64,000 nt of DNA from Asparagopsis taxiformis. Lineage: Eukaryota; Rhodophyta; Florideophyceae; Bonnemaisoniales; Bonnemaisoniaceae. Under the pieces are notes generated by a model. That model saw only the letters and a list, made by a program, of their open reading frames with translations. It did not search any database and was not told the DNA's origin. Made by a program: the position numbers and the translations under genes. Shown here one piece after another: positions 22,993 to 34,589 of the stretch (positions are counted from its first letter, which is position 1; each line of letters begins with the position of its first letter). The stretch is from the NCBI GenBank assembly GCA_030407315.1, contig JALQPE010000192.1, positions 1-64,000 on the forward strand, in the 5' to 3' direction.

Positions 22993-22999
22993 TTATATA
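22993..22999 (-). promoter_or_regulatory. TATA box of MBL gene D
   Basis: TATATAA on the minus strand about 66 bp upstream of the ATG. Confidence 0.65.
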
Positions 23000-25530
23000 G
23001 AGCGTATGGACGTTTCGAATTGACCTGATGTGAGCAAAACAACTGTGATGGATGCTGGTATTGACATCAAGGGAAGGAACTGTATAAAATTAGTGGGCGA
23101 AACAAAGGGGTAGGAGACAAGCGAATGACATGATGGGTATGTCTTTAGGGAATCATCCGGGGGTACATCATGTCCATCGAAATGGAGTTTATTGTGTTGC
23201 AAAAGGGCAAGCTGTGCATGTGAAGTGTCATTGTTTTAGGTGACAGTTGTGCTCATGAAAGTTACACAATGCTGCAGCGAAACTTGGTGATGTGTTGAGT
23301 GGACGGCTGGTATGGGTGCTTATAGTCGGGGACATACATGTATGATGTCATGGAGGAGAATAAAGATTGGCATGAAGGGATTGGACAAAAATGAATCGTG
23401 GCCACGGAAATGAAAACGTATGGATCAGTTGTTCGTTTCTCGAGCACCAAAGACGATACATTATTCCATGGCAGGTAAGCATGCGACAGCGTCGAGAATA
23501 GTTGGCAGATGGACAGCTGGCGGCACGATGGCCAAGATCTATAGGTTGTGCCATAACGATTTGGATTCAGTATGAAGAGGCACTTATGGATTCGGATTCG
23601 ACGTGAAGGATTGACGCATCACTAAACATCTCCATCCGCATCGGCCGGGTCGAAAACGGCAGTGCGCAACAATATCTCGGTAATGATGGCTTGCTCGCCC
23701 GTGCAAGTCGTACCTATTCTTCGGCCAAATTTTTGGTCATCTCCCGTCAAATATCGCTCATCCAAGTGATGAATCGCGGTTGCGTACGAGCGATTTCAAC
23801 GATGGCAACGTGTATGTGCTGGACACTCGCAGACTTCCGTCGTAAAGAAGCAGAAGTGCGCTCGTCGTCAGCTGAGGTTTTTTCCTGCTATGAAGAGTAG
23901 TCTATAAAGGGGGAAGTGTTCTGTACGTATTACTACGTGCATACTAGATTAAGGAAACGGTAGCAAACCCTTGCTGGGGGTACAAAACTATAATAGCTAT
24001 GCATATGGCCGTTAGTACGACCCGCTAGACGCGTCATCTTTTTATAAATTGAGACGTGGAGATGCCCTTGAAGCTGATATGGCGACAAATGAAAGTGCAC
24101 AAAAATTAGCTGTCCTATAAAGATCCCTGTTGTATGCAGCGAGTATTCAGGTGAAGGCATGGTGCCCCTTTCCGTAGTGCACTGCATTGCGAGCGCCAAC
24201 GTTTTGACAAACTTCTGGGACGGTGGGCTGCCTTTCTTCTTTCCATATACAGTAGATTGTTCCGTCGCTCTCGCGCCCCCCAACACCACTTGTTAGCTAT
24301 GTAAAAGCGGTATTATTCTGAATAGGTTCCACCGCCCCCATCCTGACACGAGAACTAAGATAATGCTCGTGACAGAGCACGATGATGATCGTTAAAATTT
24401 GACTGCCATCAGTAATTTATCAGACACTAGCCAGCAATGCGTTACAGTTTACCAAGCAGTGATCTCAACTAGTCAGCTGATTGTTAAATTTAACACAAGA
24501 TGCGAGCTAATTGGCCCATTTCCGGATTCCACTTGAGGAACGCTCATCCGATTGCAGTTTTATAAAGAGTGCCTCTCTGAGAGAGGTAATGAAACGGTAG
24601 ATTCGTCAATGTCATACCGATAGGCGCTTTCCACGCCACAGAGACCGGACCCCAACAAGGGTGGATATGTCTCCCAGACTAAAACCAATGGGTCCTAATG
24701 ACATGAGATAGCGAACAACACAGAGAAATCCTGTGCGGTTCAGCGACGCAGATGCGTCCAGTGTCAACTGCTGAGCTGACGCAGGACGCGACGAAAAGCA
24801 CCACGTTCTCTCTCTCAGTGGAACTAGGGATATATTTTCGAATGAACGTGCACTCTTATCAGCGTTTGAAAGAGGCAGAGCCGCGCGCAAATGGCTGCAA
24901 CTTAAAATTCTTTCGTGCCGTGCGTGAGTGTTGGCGGGATGGAAGAAGTGATGAAGAGTATCTCTGTGGACTCCACGTGTTGTGAAATGACGTTTGGTTG
25001 TGGCGGTAGCGTCGGTGGCATGGGCGATGTGAAATTACTGGAAGTTTGCGCGTGGTTCATGATAGGTTATCGGTCTATCGTGCCTACGTATGCTCTCGAT
25101 TCGTGTAAAAGCTACTCGGAGCCGCGATGTTCGCCGAAATGAACGTAAACCTGACTAGGCTCTGAGACAAATGGCGAATTGTGTCTGGCCATCATGTCCA
25201 GTACACGTGCACCAGACATACATCCGGTTGTCCAGATCCGTCGGCATGGCAAAGCAGTGATTTCCACATTTTTTCGACATTTAACGTGCGTTAGATTTGT
25301 CACGCTGGAATTCAGTATATTGCTTACATTACTTGAATGAATGACATCTGTTCCCGGGTATCTTTCCAAGTCCTGAGTATCGGCATAACTCATCCACTGT
25401 CTTTGTCCACGTCTACTCCCTACAATGCACGCCTGGAATCAAACTGCATCTCAGTAGAAATACATAATGAATCCGACCCACCACTCGGTCAACCGCAACC
25501 ATTTCCATCGACACAATTTACGCAGTAAAT
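23000..25530. other. Gene-free stretch of about 2.5 kb
   Basis: No open frame here shows motif, composition or length typical of a gene. No retroelement or MBL fragment was recognised. Confidence 0.4.
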
Positions 25531-25536
25531 CTCTTC

Positions 25537-25543
25537 TATAAAT
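25537..25543 (+). promoter_or_regulatory. TATA box of MBL gene C
   Basis: TATAAAT about 75 bp upstream of the ATG at 25614, mirroring gene B. Confidence 0.65.
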
Positions 25544-25613
25544 TCGCTTCCAAAGCGGCCGTCCGATTCTACAGCCATTCGCCACATCACGTATCCAATC
25601 TTCTTCCTCAGCC

Positions 25614-26742
25614 ATGAACCAATTTCAAGTTTTCCTCCCATTCTTGCTCGTGCTTGCCACTGCATACGCCCAGGACGCTTATCGATTCAAAATCGGCTCT
25701 GCACAGGCCACAATAGTCTCCGATGGACGTCTTGTCTTCCAGTCATTGCCGTACAACGTGCCAACTCAGGCTGTTGAACGCGCCTACCGTCAGAATTTCC
25801 GAGAGATAAATCCTTATCTCCTGGAGCAGAACATTCTCATCGTCGATCTTCCCGCCGGTCGCGTCATGGTTGACACAGGTTCTTTCAATGTTCCTGGAGT
25901 GCCTTCATTTGCTCGTGCTGGAAAATTAATCGAAAACCTGAGAGCTGCTGGTATTTCTCCGAGCTCTATCGACGCCATCGTGCTGTCTCATGCGCATATT
26001 GACCATGTAGCCGGGTTGACAAAACGCGACGGAACAGGGGCTTTCCGAAATGCTGTAGTGTACATCAACAGGGGAGACCATGAGTTTTGGTCAGCGGATG
26101 AACTTGACCTGGAAGGAACTTTGATTCCGGAGGATTTTGGAAGTGAGTTGTGATGTATTATTTTTTCCTTTGTGGAGAGAAGAATTGATGATTCTGACTG
26201 TTTCCGTTCTATTTTCCGTTTAGATTTGATCAAAATCGTCTACCTGAACAGGATTGCGTGGTATCAAGCACGAGACAAGTTAAGGCTTGTTGAAGATTTT
26301 GACTCTCCGATCGAGGGAATCCGGTTCATTCCTTCGAACGGTCACAGCGTCGGCCATTCCACCATTGAGATTACATCGGATGGTAAGCGTCTGTTGGCGA
26401 TTGGTGATGCTTGGGTGACAAAGGTACGTGAAGGGAGAAATGCTTTATCAACTATGAATCTGGAAGTTTGAACTGTACTAACAAGTGAATGAAACGTGTA
26501 ATGTGACTCTACAGTCGGATCAAGTTCAAAATCCTGAGTGGGGATTCTTCATCGAGACGAACCAGACAGAGGCGTATCTCTCGCGTGTTGACATCATGGA
26601 AAAGGCTGAAAGGTCACAAGATTTGATTCTATCATATCACGAAGAGTTCCCTGGTTTGGGACGAATCCGACAGGTCGGACCGTTCTTCGAGTGGGTCACT
26701 GCGGGGATCCAAAGTGATGGAGACGACGCTTTTTCGGAGTGA
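25614..26742 (+). CDS. Secreted MBL-fold hydrolase C, three exons
   Basis: Exons are 25614-26142, 26224-26423 and 26515-26742, encoding 318 aa; introns of 81 and 91 nt (GTGAGTTG...CGTTTAG; GTACGTGA...CTACAG). Exon lengths (529/200/228) are identical to gene B, and intron 1 is almost the same sequence. Signal peptide about 1-19, then an MBL domain with SHAHIDH (His126, His128, Asp130, His131), NGHSVGHS, GDAW and YHEEFPGLG. GDAW differs from GDSW in gene B only in the residue after the metal-binding Asp. Predicted active secreted hydrolase of the methyl-parathion-hydrolase/lactonase type; the substrate is not determinable. Only minor amino-acid changes separate it from gene B. Confidence 0.92.
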
Positions 26743-28194
26743 AATAATGCATAACATTGGAATAACTCGATGTAGCTTTAATTTTTTATCACTGTGATAT
26801 GATATTGGGGGCAGAAATGCACCGGAAGATTTTCGGCGCGATGGAAAGAACTGGGCTATTCTTCTACGAACAAGCTACCAATCAACTAACGAATTAAGCT
26901 CAGTGCGCACGGGAAAGCGGTCGTAGGACTTTTCGCAGGGGACAATCTGACGCGTTGAGCGGAGTGAAGAGCACCAATAAAGTGTATCAAAATTAGCCAT
27001 TTGTAACAGCGAATAAAATTAACCAGAATTGCATGGATTCTTGTGTTTGAATTCAAAAAAAATTTAACGTGATTGGAATCAGGCTCTGCCAAACAGCATT
27101 CCAGTTGCGCCACCATCGCAACAATATTGGTGGCGCGCGGTAATTTTTTGAAGCAGCGCTTGTCTGGTGGCCGACCAGTATATGAGGGTAGCGCTGGAAT
27201 CGGCAATTTTCATGCACTTTCGCAAAGCCAATATGGACTCGAAATGGCCGTAGGAACGCATCCTTCATGAACGGTTGGATATAATGGGACCTAGGAAATG
27301 AGCGCTCGAGATGGAGCCGACAAGCATTTTCTGGCTCAGCAATCGAGACAGCATATCTGCTGCCACCATACTTTGCGTGGACATCCGTAGACACCACTCA
27401 TCAACAGCTGTGTGGTAAACCTGAATTTTCCAACGATGAGCTATCGTATATTGTGAAGTAGTGTATATTGCTGTACATGTTCTATTGGTCAGTGCGTGAA
27501 ACATCCATTTCGCGACAAGAAATTAAATTCCACAAATACCTTTCTCGATCTCCGGAAACGAACCCATGACAGCTGTCCTGTACAACAAGGCGAACAACGC
27601 CGAAAAACTTGCAGAGACAAGCGAATCTGGCGAGAAAGGACTGAACTATTCTTGGAGTCACACATTTTCCACTATTCGCCTCCCAGATCGTCCTTAGATC
27701 GCTTTACCGCACGGCGGATGCCGAATAAAATCTGCAATTCATGAAAGCATCTCGTGTGAATTCAAAACCCATGGTGAGAAGGGTGATCGCTTGTGCAGTA
27801 TACTTCTGCAACTCCATTGGAACGACAAGGTTTGCCGCTTGCTAGAGCAAGTTTACCCGAGACTCAAACTTTCCTCTGTGTGTATGTAGCGAGAAAGATC
27901 CCCTTGGATTGCACCATCCAGATCTATGATAACAATCTAGTTGCACGGTGCGAGTGAGTGAGAAGAAAAACTGAGATGGAACGAACTGAGACGGGTTGAA
28001 TCGGCAGACAGTTGACTTCATATTCAACAGGATTTTCCGTTCTGCCACCTTCCGTTATACTTCCTCGACTCTAGCTCAGCTTTGCAGATGTTGTTCAATG
28101 GAATCCTCAACAATACACTTGAAACGGAATAGGAATCAAATTTACTTCCACCAGACGATACAAAATATGTCGAAACAATCCTGATATTAATTTA
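26743..28194. other. Gene-free stretch
   Basis: About 1.45 kb between convergent MBL genes C and E without a supported gene. Confidence 0.4.
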
Positions 28195-29157
28195 CTACAT
28201 ACATTGTCGTGAAACATCGGCATCAATATTAGAGAGCGGGATGGCTACAAAGTCAAAAGCATCCGCCACTTTCCTGACAAAACCCAGCCCTGGGAAATCT
28301 TCATGGTACACTAAGACTGGCACTCGTCCGTTTGCTGCATCCTCCAGCAATTCGATTCTAGACGTATAGGCATCCGACGCATTCGTTTCGATAAACGTCT
28401 CCCACTCTGGGTGTCGCACCTGGTCACCTCTAGTGACCCAAGAATCTCCAGAAATAAACAACTGCTCGTCATCCACCGTGATCTTAAAATGCACATGACC
28501 GGGAGTATGACCGGGAGCAGGAACAAATTGCACGCCTTGGAATGGCTGGCCGCCTCGTCTCACCAATCTGAGCTTCCCGGCTCTCATGTACGGGAGGACG
28601 AGGTTTCGATAAGCGTCTGTGATAATAGGAATGACGGGTTCATTCAGAGAGGTGGATGGAACGGGGTCTGTTGTCCAGAATTCATGCTCCGTTCTATCCA
28701 CGTACAAAATTGCATTGGGGAAGGCTAGTTCTCCGTCTGTGGTTAGTAGACTACCGATACGAGTGCCGTGCCCATGGGTGACTACAATTCTCTCAATCGA
28801 CTCTGGTGAAATGCCGTTTTCTCGCAGGAGCGGAATGAGTAGCCCGGCTTGAGGTTGATTCGTTTGTGAGGCGGCTAAAGAGCCGGTCTCGAAAAGAGTT
28901 CTGCCCGCTGGGAGGTCGAGGAGTAGTATGTTTTGCTGGATTTGAGTGGCGTTGACAAAGTTTTCCTGGTAGGAACGAAGCACGGCTTGTTGGTTAACGT
29001 TGGTGAAGACGAGAGAGGAGATGTTGATTGGGCCATCGCTAAGGATGAGACCCTTTGCACTGCCGACTTGAATTCCAACGGATGCGGGGTTTTTTGTGCA
29101 GATAAGGGCGGTGGAAGAGAGGGATAAGGCGAGAGCAATCAGGGTGTGGATAATCAT
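28195..29157 (-). CDS. Secreted MBL-fold protein E, intronless, degenerate metal motif
   Basis: 320 aa in one uninterrupted frame. I chose the ATG at 29157 because it begins a canonical signal peptide (MIIHTLIALALSLSS) aligned with genes F and G; the open frame runs 50 codons further upstream past the TATA box. The HxHxDH box is THGHGTR (His128, His130 kept; Asp to Thr132, His to Arg133). PGHTPGHV, GDSW and YHEDFPGLG are kept. Every other paralog in the cluster has an intron where this gene reads straight through (around NEPVIPIITDAY), so the intron was lost, either by recombination with a cDNA or because E is a retrocopy. Confidence 0.88.
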   Translation of the reverse strand: MIIHTLIALALSLSSTALICTKNPASVGIQVGSAKGLILSDGPINISSLVFTNVNQQAVLRSYQENFVNATQIQQNILLLDLPAGRTLFETGSLAASQTNQPQAGLLIPLLRENGISPESIERIVVTHGHGTRIGSLLTTDGELAFPNAILYVDRTEHEFWTTDPVPSTSLNEPVIPIITDAYRNLVLPYMRAGKLRLVRRGGQPFQGVQFVPAPGHTPGHVHFKITVDDEQLFISGDSWVTRGDQVRHPEWETFIETNASDAYTSRIELLEDAANGRVPVLVYHEDFPGLGFVRKVADAFDFVAIPLSNIDADVSRQCM

Positions 29158-29216
29158 GACTGAGGGATGATAAATGGACGACGTCCATGTGGAAAAGCTC
29201 GCGTGCGTTTGTACAG

Positions 29217-29223
29217 ATTTATA
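29217..29223 (-). promoter_or_regulatory. TATA box of MBL gene E
   Basis: TATAAAT on the minus strand about 62 bp upstream of the ATG. Its presence argues against a simple promoterless retrocopy. Confidence 0.6.
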
Positions 29224-30530
29224 TTGAGAATGTTGGCGAAGGGATAGTGTGTCCATCTGCGACAACCTGTAACAGATTGTCAGTGCTATTTTATTTTTGT
29301 TCCTCACTGGCTGCTCGCGTAACGATATAATGTCTGCACAGTTGATTTGGAAATGTGCGGCAGAGATTGGCCACAGCTACATGGAAAAATTTCTGATAAT
29401 TTACGCCACAATCACCCTGAGCGTCCTCATCCCGTTAATCCACAGTACTTCTTGCTGCTCTGGACTCGAGGCGCAACAAACTGCAACGTAGACAGACATA
29501 ACATCAAGGTAGAGATGAAAGTACCGCGCGAAGGAACAGTGAACTTGGAATACAAGTATCTCTAGCGCTTCATAAAGTCGGTTCTCATACCCATGACATG
29601 ACAAGGACGGAATAAGTCCATCTCGTCACGAAGAATCATATGTCGGAATTATCATTAAAAACCAAGATTTCCACTGTAAATGCGCGTACCTCCCCATCGG
29701 GTGCGCCGTTGCTATCATTCCCCCTGCCGCAAATGCGCGCCAGTGGTGACATTACCCGCCGATCGTCACAATAAAGCGCAGACCACACGCAATCCCAAGT
29801 CGATTTCGACGAATCACCATCCTTTTTTGTACCGGCGAAACATGTCGCCAATCCATCGCATGAATCACCCATCGTGCAACCCGTCGCCAGCACTTGTCTC
29901 CGTTTCCTATCGCACGCATGTCAAATTGCGACACCTATACATTTCGATCGTGTACTTGCCCCGCCGACACTGTGTGCCAGTCATGAACATGTTCGTACAA
30001 AGTGCCAATCAAGCCCCAAATGTCCATAATATCTCTGCGGGATTGAAATACGAGTACATGTCTCTCATATTTTTTCTTCTCTATTTCCAGTCCTCTTTGT
30101 GCAGTTGATATGATCCAATGTGCACTCTCGCAAGACTTTTCGCCTTCCAAACCCGTGTTTAATTGGCTCTGCTTTACAATGCTTCCAAAATCGGTGCACT
30201 ATAACGGCTAGAGCCCATTTCAAGCTGACAGTTGGCGAAAATGTTTTCCTCCTTTCTGTTCACCTCTGATGCTCCGTCAGAGCGCATAGATGATTAGACC
30301 ACCGGTCTGCTGTGTCCCATGCGCACTGCAGTCGAAAATTATTCCGCCATTTGCAGATTATATCCAACGGTATGACCCGTTTCCCGTCTACATCTGAAAC
30401 CTTCGACTACATATGATCCTCATAAAGAACAAGCCGACTGAGCAGAAACTTTACAAATCAATTTTCACTCTAGAACATGATACTCGCGATAAATCGTGAA
30501 CATTTCACAAAACATCAAGAATATGAGATA
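29224..30530. other. Gene-free stretch
   Basis: About 1.3 kb; no supported gene or repeat seen. Confidence 0.4.
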
Positions 30531-30596
30531 TGTACATTCACCGGTAGTCGGGCATAAAATTGCGACACGACTTCATCCATACACAATATGCCCACA

Positions 30597-31643
30597 TCAC
30601 ATGCATCGACGAACGACGTTTGTGTCCACTTGCGAAGTCGGCACAGCCTGATAGTCGAAAACATCACCATCCTTCTTTATGTACCCAAGGCCTGGAAACT
30701 CCTCGTGGGCCATCAAAAGAGGCACTCTTGATTCCGCTGCCATCTCCATCACCCCTACCCTTGACGCATAAGCATCATCCGTACTTACTTCAATAAATGT
30801 CGCCCAGTCAGGATGCCTTACTTGATCCCCTCTCGTCACCATTGAATCTCCTGTAATGATCAGCCGCTCGTCGTCCACGTTGATGTCGATGTGAACATGG
30901 CCTGGCGAATGACCAGGCGCTGGGATGAATGAAACGCCCTCGAATAGTGTACTGTTCATCTCCACAAGCTTCAACTGGCCTGACTCCTCGTACGGCGTGA
31001 CTCCTCTCGCATACGCTACCACAAAATTCTCTGTTCATATCATAACATCGCTAGTTAGTGTGTGTGAAATTTGAAAAGTACACGTGTAGTCGCAAAGCAG
31101 CATAGAAAACTTACCCAAGAAGCGAGTATCTGGTGTAAACGGGAATGGATCCTGAGTCCAGTACTCATGTTCCTCTCTCGAAATGTACAAGGTGGCATTT
31201 GGGAAGGCGATCTCCCCCTCCAATGTTGTTAATCCACCCACGCGTGAACGATGACCGTGAGTAAGAACGATGTTCTTGATGGTGTCACGACAGATATCAT
31301 TGTTTCTCAACGTATCAAACAATTGACCAGCTTCCGTCCCGAGGTTTGGATTTCCGGAATTCAACGATCCAGTTTCGAAGAGCGTGCGGCCAGCTTCGAG
31401 ATCCAACAGCAGAATATTTGCCTCGAGAAGCGGCGTATCGCGGAAACTATACCTGTATGCTCGTCGCACAGCTTCCTGTGGAACGTTGGCGAAAACTTGT
31501 GGTGGCGTACCAAATGGGCCGTCTGAGATAATGATACCGTTGGCGCTACCGATCTTAACCCCCACCGTGGCTACATTTCGCGTGCAGATTGAGGCTGCTG
31601 CTGCGAGAGAGAGGGCGAGCGAAATGATAATGGTATGGATCAT
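30597..31643 (-). CDS. Secreted MBL-fold protein F, two exons, degenerate metal motif
   Basis: Exons are 31643-31115 and 31030-30597 (320 aa), with an 84-nt intron (GTAAGTTTTC...GAACAG). Signal peptide residues about 1-18 (MIHTIIISLALSLAAAA). The metal box is THGHRSR (His129, His131; Asp to Ser133, His to Arg134), then PGHSPGHV, GDSM and a C-terminal AHEEFPGLG. The last replaces the YHE or FHE of the sisters but keeps the His. It is a tandem duplicate of gene G 2.4 kb upstream, the copies sharing promoter, intron position and 3' flank. Probably secreted; catalysis with a single metal is uncertain. Confidence 0.9.
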
Positions 31644-31733
31644 GATTGGTGATGGGTGGTGATGCAGATAAGCGCTGTGTTGTTGGGATGGAGTGGTGGT
31701 GATGAAATGGAATGAAGAGCGATCGATGGGGGG

Positions 31734-31740
31734 TTATATA
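31734..31740 (-). promoter_or_regulatory. TATA box of MBL gene F
   Basis: TATATAA on the minus strand about 92 bp upstream of the ATG. Confidence 0.6.
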
Positions 31741-31799
31741 GCAAATATTGTGGAGCACAATTACCATGGTGAGGGCCAAGAGCGAAAGTAAACGACACA

Positions 31800-32890
31800 T
31801 TGCGTGCGAAAGTCGTGAAAGATGGGAGAAGATCCGGGGTGAAGAGGGGTTGATCAGGGCGTCGTAGACGCATGACGTGATTGAATGACTTGGATCGGAT
31901 CGATTGTGTGAATACTTGGATTATGCATGTGGCCATTGAATACAATGACAGGTTTGCGTGGCATTGCAACCTCATCGTTTCAGAACGTAGACGAGATGAT
32001 TTGTCAACAGCCGGACGGGGTTATCACGCATGGTCACTGCGTGGCGCGCTACGACAATGGGCCTACGCACGAAAGATGTGCCAGATCTCCTGGTGATGAC
32101 TTTCGAATACGTGCTGGGCGAAAAGACTGATGAATTTGTGCAATAACTGAGATTAAATCGTGAAATAATTTTATACTTGTGTGGATAAGCACGAATTTTG
32201 TTTCTTTTCTTCGTCATAGGCTGCCGTTTGGTGCGAGACTGCAATTCTGACGGCGGAACCAGGCAGTGTGAGAAGAAGGAACGCGGCAAAGACGATGGGA
32301 TAATAGCGCACGATTGTATAAACGTCAGCATTATTTAGTCATTTCCTTCCTGAAATCTGTGTCGGCACAAGTATAAATTACAAATACTGTATGTTCAACT
32401 AAATTACACTACCGTTACAACTGTTACGGAGATGAAGTGCTGGCTGCACTGAACAAAGCCTGTCATCTGGAACATTGCTCTTCTAAACTGAGATAGGATA
32501 TTTTTCAGTATCCTTCCCATCCGTCCACGTGACTGTATTTACGCCCCATGAATGACGAGGACAACCAGGTAGATGTCGGCCTATAACTTTGAAAGAATAT
32601 GGCTAGTAGCGAGCGATAGAGCGGTGTCCTAAGATGTCTAGTCGGCAGAGCATTTGATGAGAACTGGCTCCTTCGATGTTGATAGATCTATCAAATGCAG
32701 CTGTGGTAGTAGTATAGTTAGATATAATCATCCCATGCACCAGTGTAGATATTACAACTCTGGTTGAATAGGAAAGCACATTCTTGGCAATATGTCTGGA
32801 GGGTATAAAAATATGATGAACATTGGATTCTTTGAGCATACTGTTTCATGTTTGTTTGCTGTTACATGAAACATATGACAGATATTCCAT
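31800..32890. other. Intergenic region, left part duplicated
   Basis: The sequence up to about 32190 is an older copy of the upstream flank of gene G (34100-34590); for example GCAATAACTGA occurs in both. The rest up to 32890 holds no supported gene. Confidence 0.5.
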
Positions 32891-32972
32891 AGATATGTAC
32901 ATTCGCCGGTAGTCGTGTGTAAAAATGCGACACAACTTCCATCCATATATAATTTGCCCTCATTAAATCATA

Positions 32973-34030
32973 TCACATACATTGACGAATGACATTTATG
33001 TCCACATGTGAAGTCGGCACAGCCTGATAGTCGAAAACATCACCATCCTTCTTTATGTACCCAAGGCCTGGAAAATCTTCATGGAATACAAGAATAGGGA
33101 CTCTTGATTCCGCTGCCATCTCCATCACCCCTACCCTTGACGCATAAGCATCATCCGTACTTACTTCAATAAAAGTCGCCCAATCAGGATGCCTCACTTG
33201 ATCCCCTCTCGTCACCATTGAATCTCCCGTAATGATCAGCCGCTCGTCGTCCACGTTGATGTCGATGTGAACATGGCCTGGCGAATGACCAGGCGCTGGG
33301 ATGAACGAAACGCCCTCGAATAGTGTACTGTTCATCTCCATAAGCTTCAACCGGCCTGACTCTTGATAAGGAAGGACTGTTCTCGCGTACGCGTCCACAA
33401 AATTCTCTGTTCATGTCAATGGTATGATGTCATAACACAGGAGGTAAGTTTGTGAAATTTGAAAAGTACACGTGTAGTCGCAAGCAGCATAGAAAACTTA
33501 CCCAAGAAGCGAGTATCTGGTGTAAACGGGAACGGGTCCTGAGTCCAGTATTCGTGTTCCACTCTCGAAATATACACAGTGGCATTTGGAAAGGCGATGT
33601 CTCCTTCCAATGTTGTTAATCCACCGACTTGTGAGCGATGTCCGTGGGTAAGAACGATGTTCTTGATGGTTTCACGACAGACATCATTGTTTCTCAACGT
33701 ATCAAACAACTGACCGGCCTTGCTTCCGAAGTTTGGATTTCCGGAATTCAACGATCCAGTATCGAAGAGCGTGCGGCCAGCTTCGAGATCCAACAGAAGA
33801 ATATTCTGCTCGATGAGTGACGTGTTTCGGAAACTTGACATGTATGCCCGACGCACAGCTTCCTGAGGAACGTTGGCGAAAATTTGTGGGGGCGCATTAA
33901 GAGGCCCATCTGAGATAACGATACCGTTGGCGCTTCCGATCTGGATTCCTACCGTGGCTGCATTCCGCGTGCAGATTGAAGAGGCGGCTGCGAGAGAGAG
34001 GGCGAGCGAAATGGTAATGGTATGGATCAT
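32973..34030 (-). CDS. Secreted MBL-fold protein G, two exons, degenerate metal motif
   Basis: Exons are 34030-33502 and 33406-32973 (320 aa), with a 95-nt intron (GTAAGTTTTC...GAACAG) at the same site as gene F. Signal peptide residues about 1-17. The metal box is THGHRSQ: His129 and His131 remain, the Asp is Ser133 and the next His is Gln134, a different replacement from F (Arg). PGHSPGHV, GDSM and FHEDFPGLG follow. The long N-terminal half is very close to F while the ligand-loop residues vary, which could mean relaxed constraint on the second metal site. Confidence 0.9.
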
Positions 34031-34095
34031 GATTGGTGATGGGTGGCGATTCGGACGAGCGGTGTGTTGTCGGGACGGAGTGAATAGTGATCTAT

Positions 34096-34105
34096 GGAGT
34101 TATAT
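34096..34105 (-). promoter_or_regulatory. TATA-like element of MBL gene G
   Basis: A GATATAACT sequence on the minus strand about 70 bp upstream of the ATG, in the position of the TATA box of gene F. Confidence 0.5.
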
Positions 34106-34589
34106 CGCAAGGTCTGTGCGTGTTTGATGAAACAAGGTAGCTATCGTGGAGCACGGTGACCATGGTGACGGCCGAGTGCGTGCGAAAGTTGTGAAGGAAG
34201 AGAGAAGATCTGGGGTGAAGATGGATTGATTAGGGCATCGGAAGTGCATCACGTGATCCAACGCTGTGAATTGGATTGGAGTGTAACTGCCTGGCTTACC
34301 ATGATGAAATTGCTTCATGTGGGAATTGAGCGCATGCTGCATGGACCGGTAGGCCTGGCACTGTAGCCTTTGTGTCGACACGTGGACAGGATGATATGGC
34401 AACAGTTGAATGTATGGGCAGACCACGGGGTCACTGCGTGGTGCGCTTCGGCAATGGGCCTGCGCACGAAAGATAGGCCAGATCACCAGTCATGAGTTTC
34501 GAATACGTGCTGGGTGAAAAGACTGGTGAATTTCTGCAATAACTGAAATTTGATAATGAAATATTTTTATACTTTTGTAGATTAGCATT

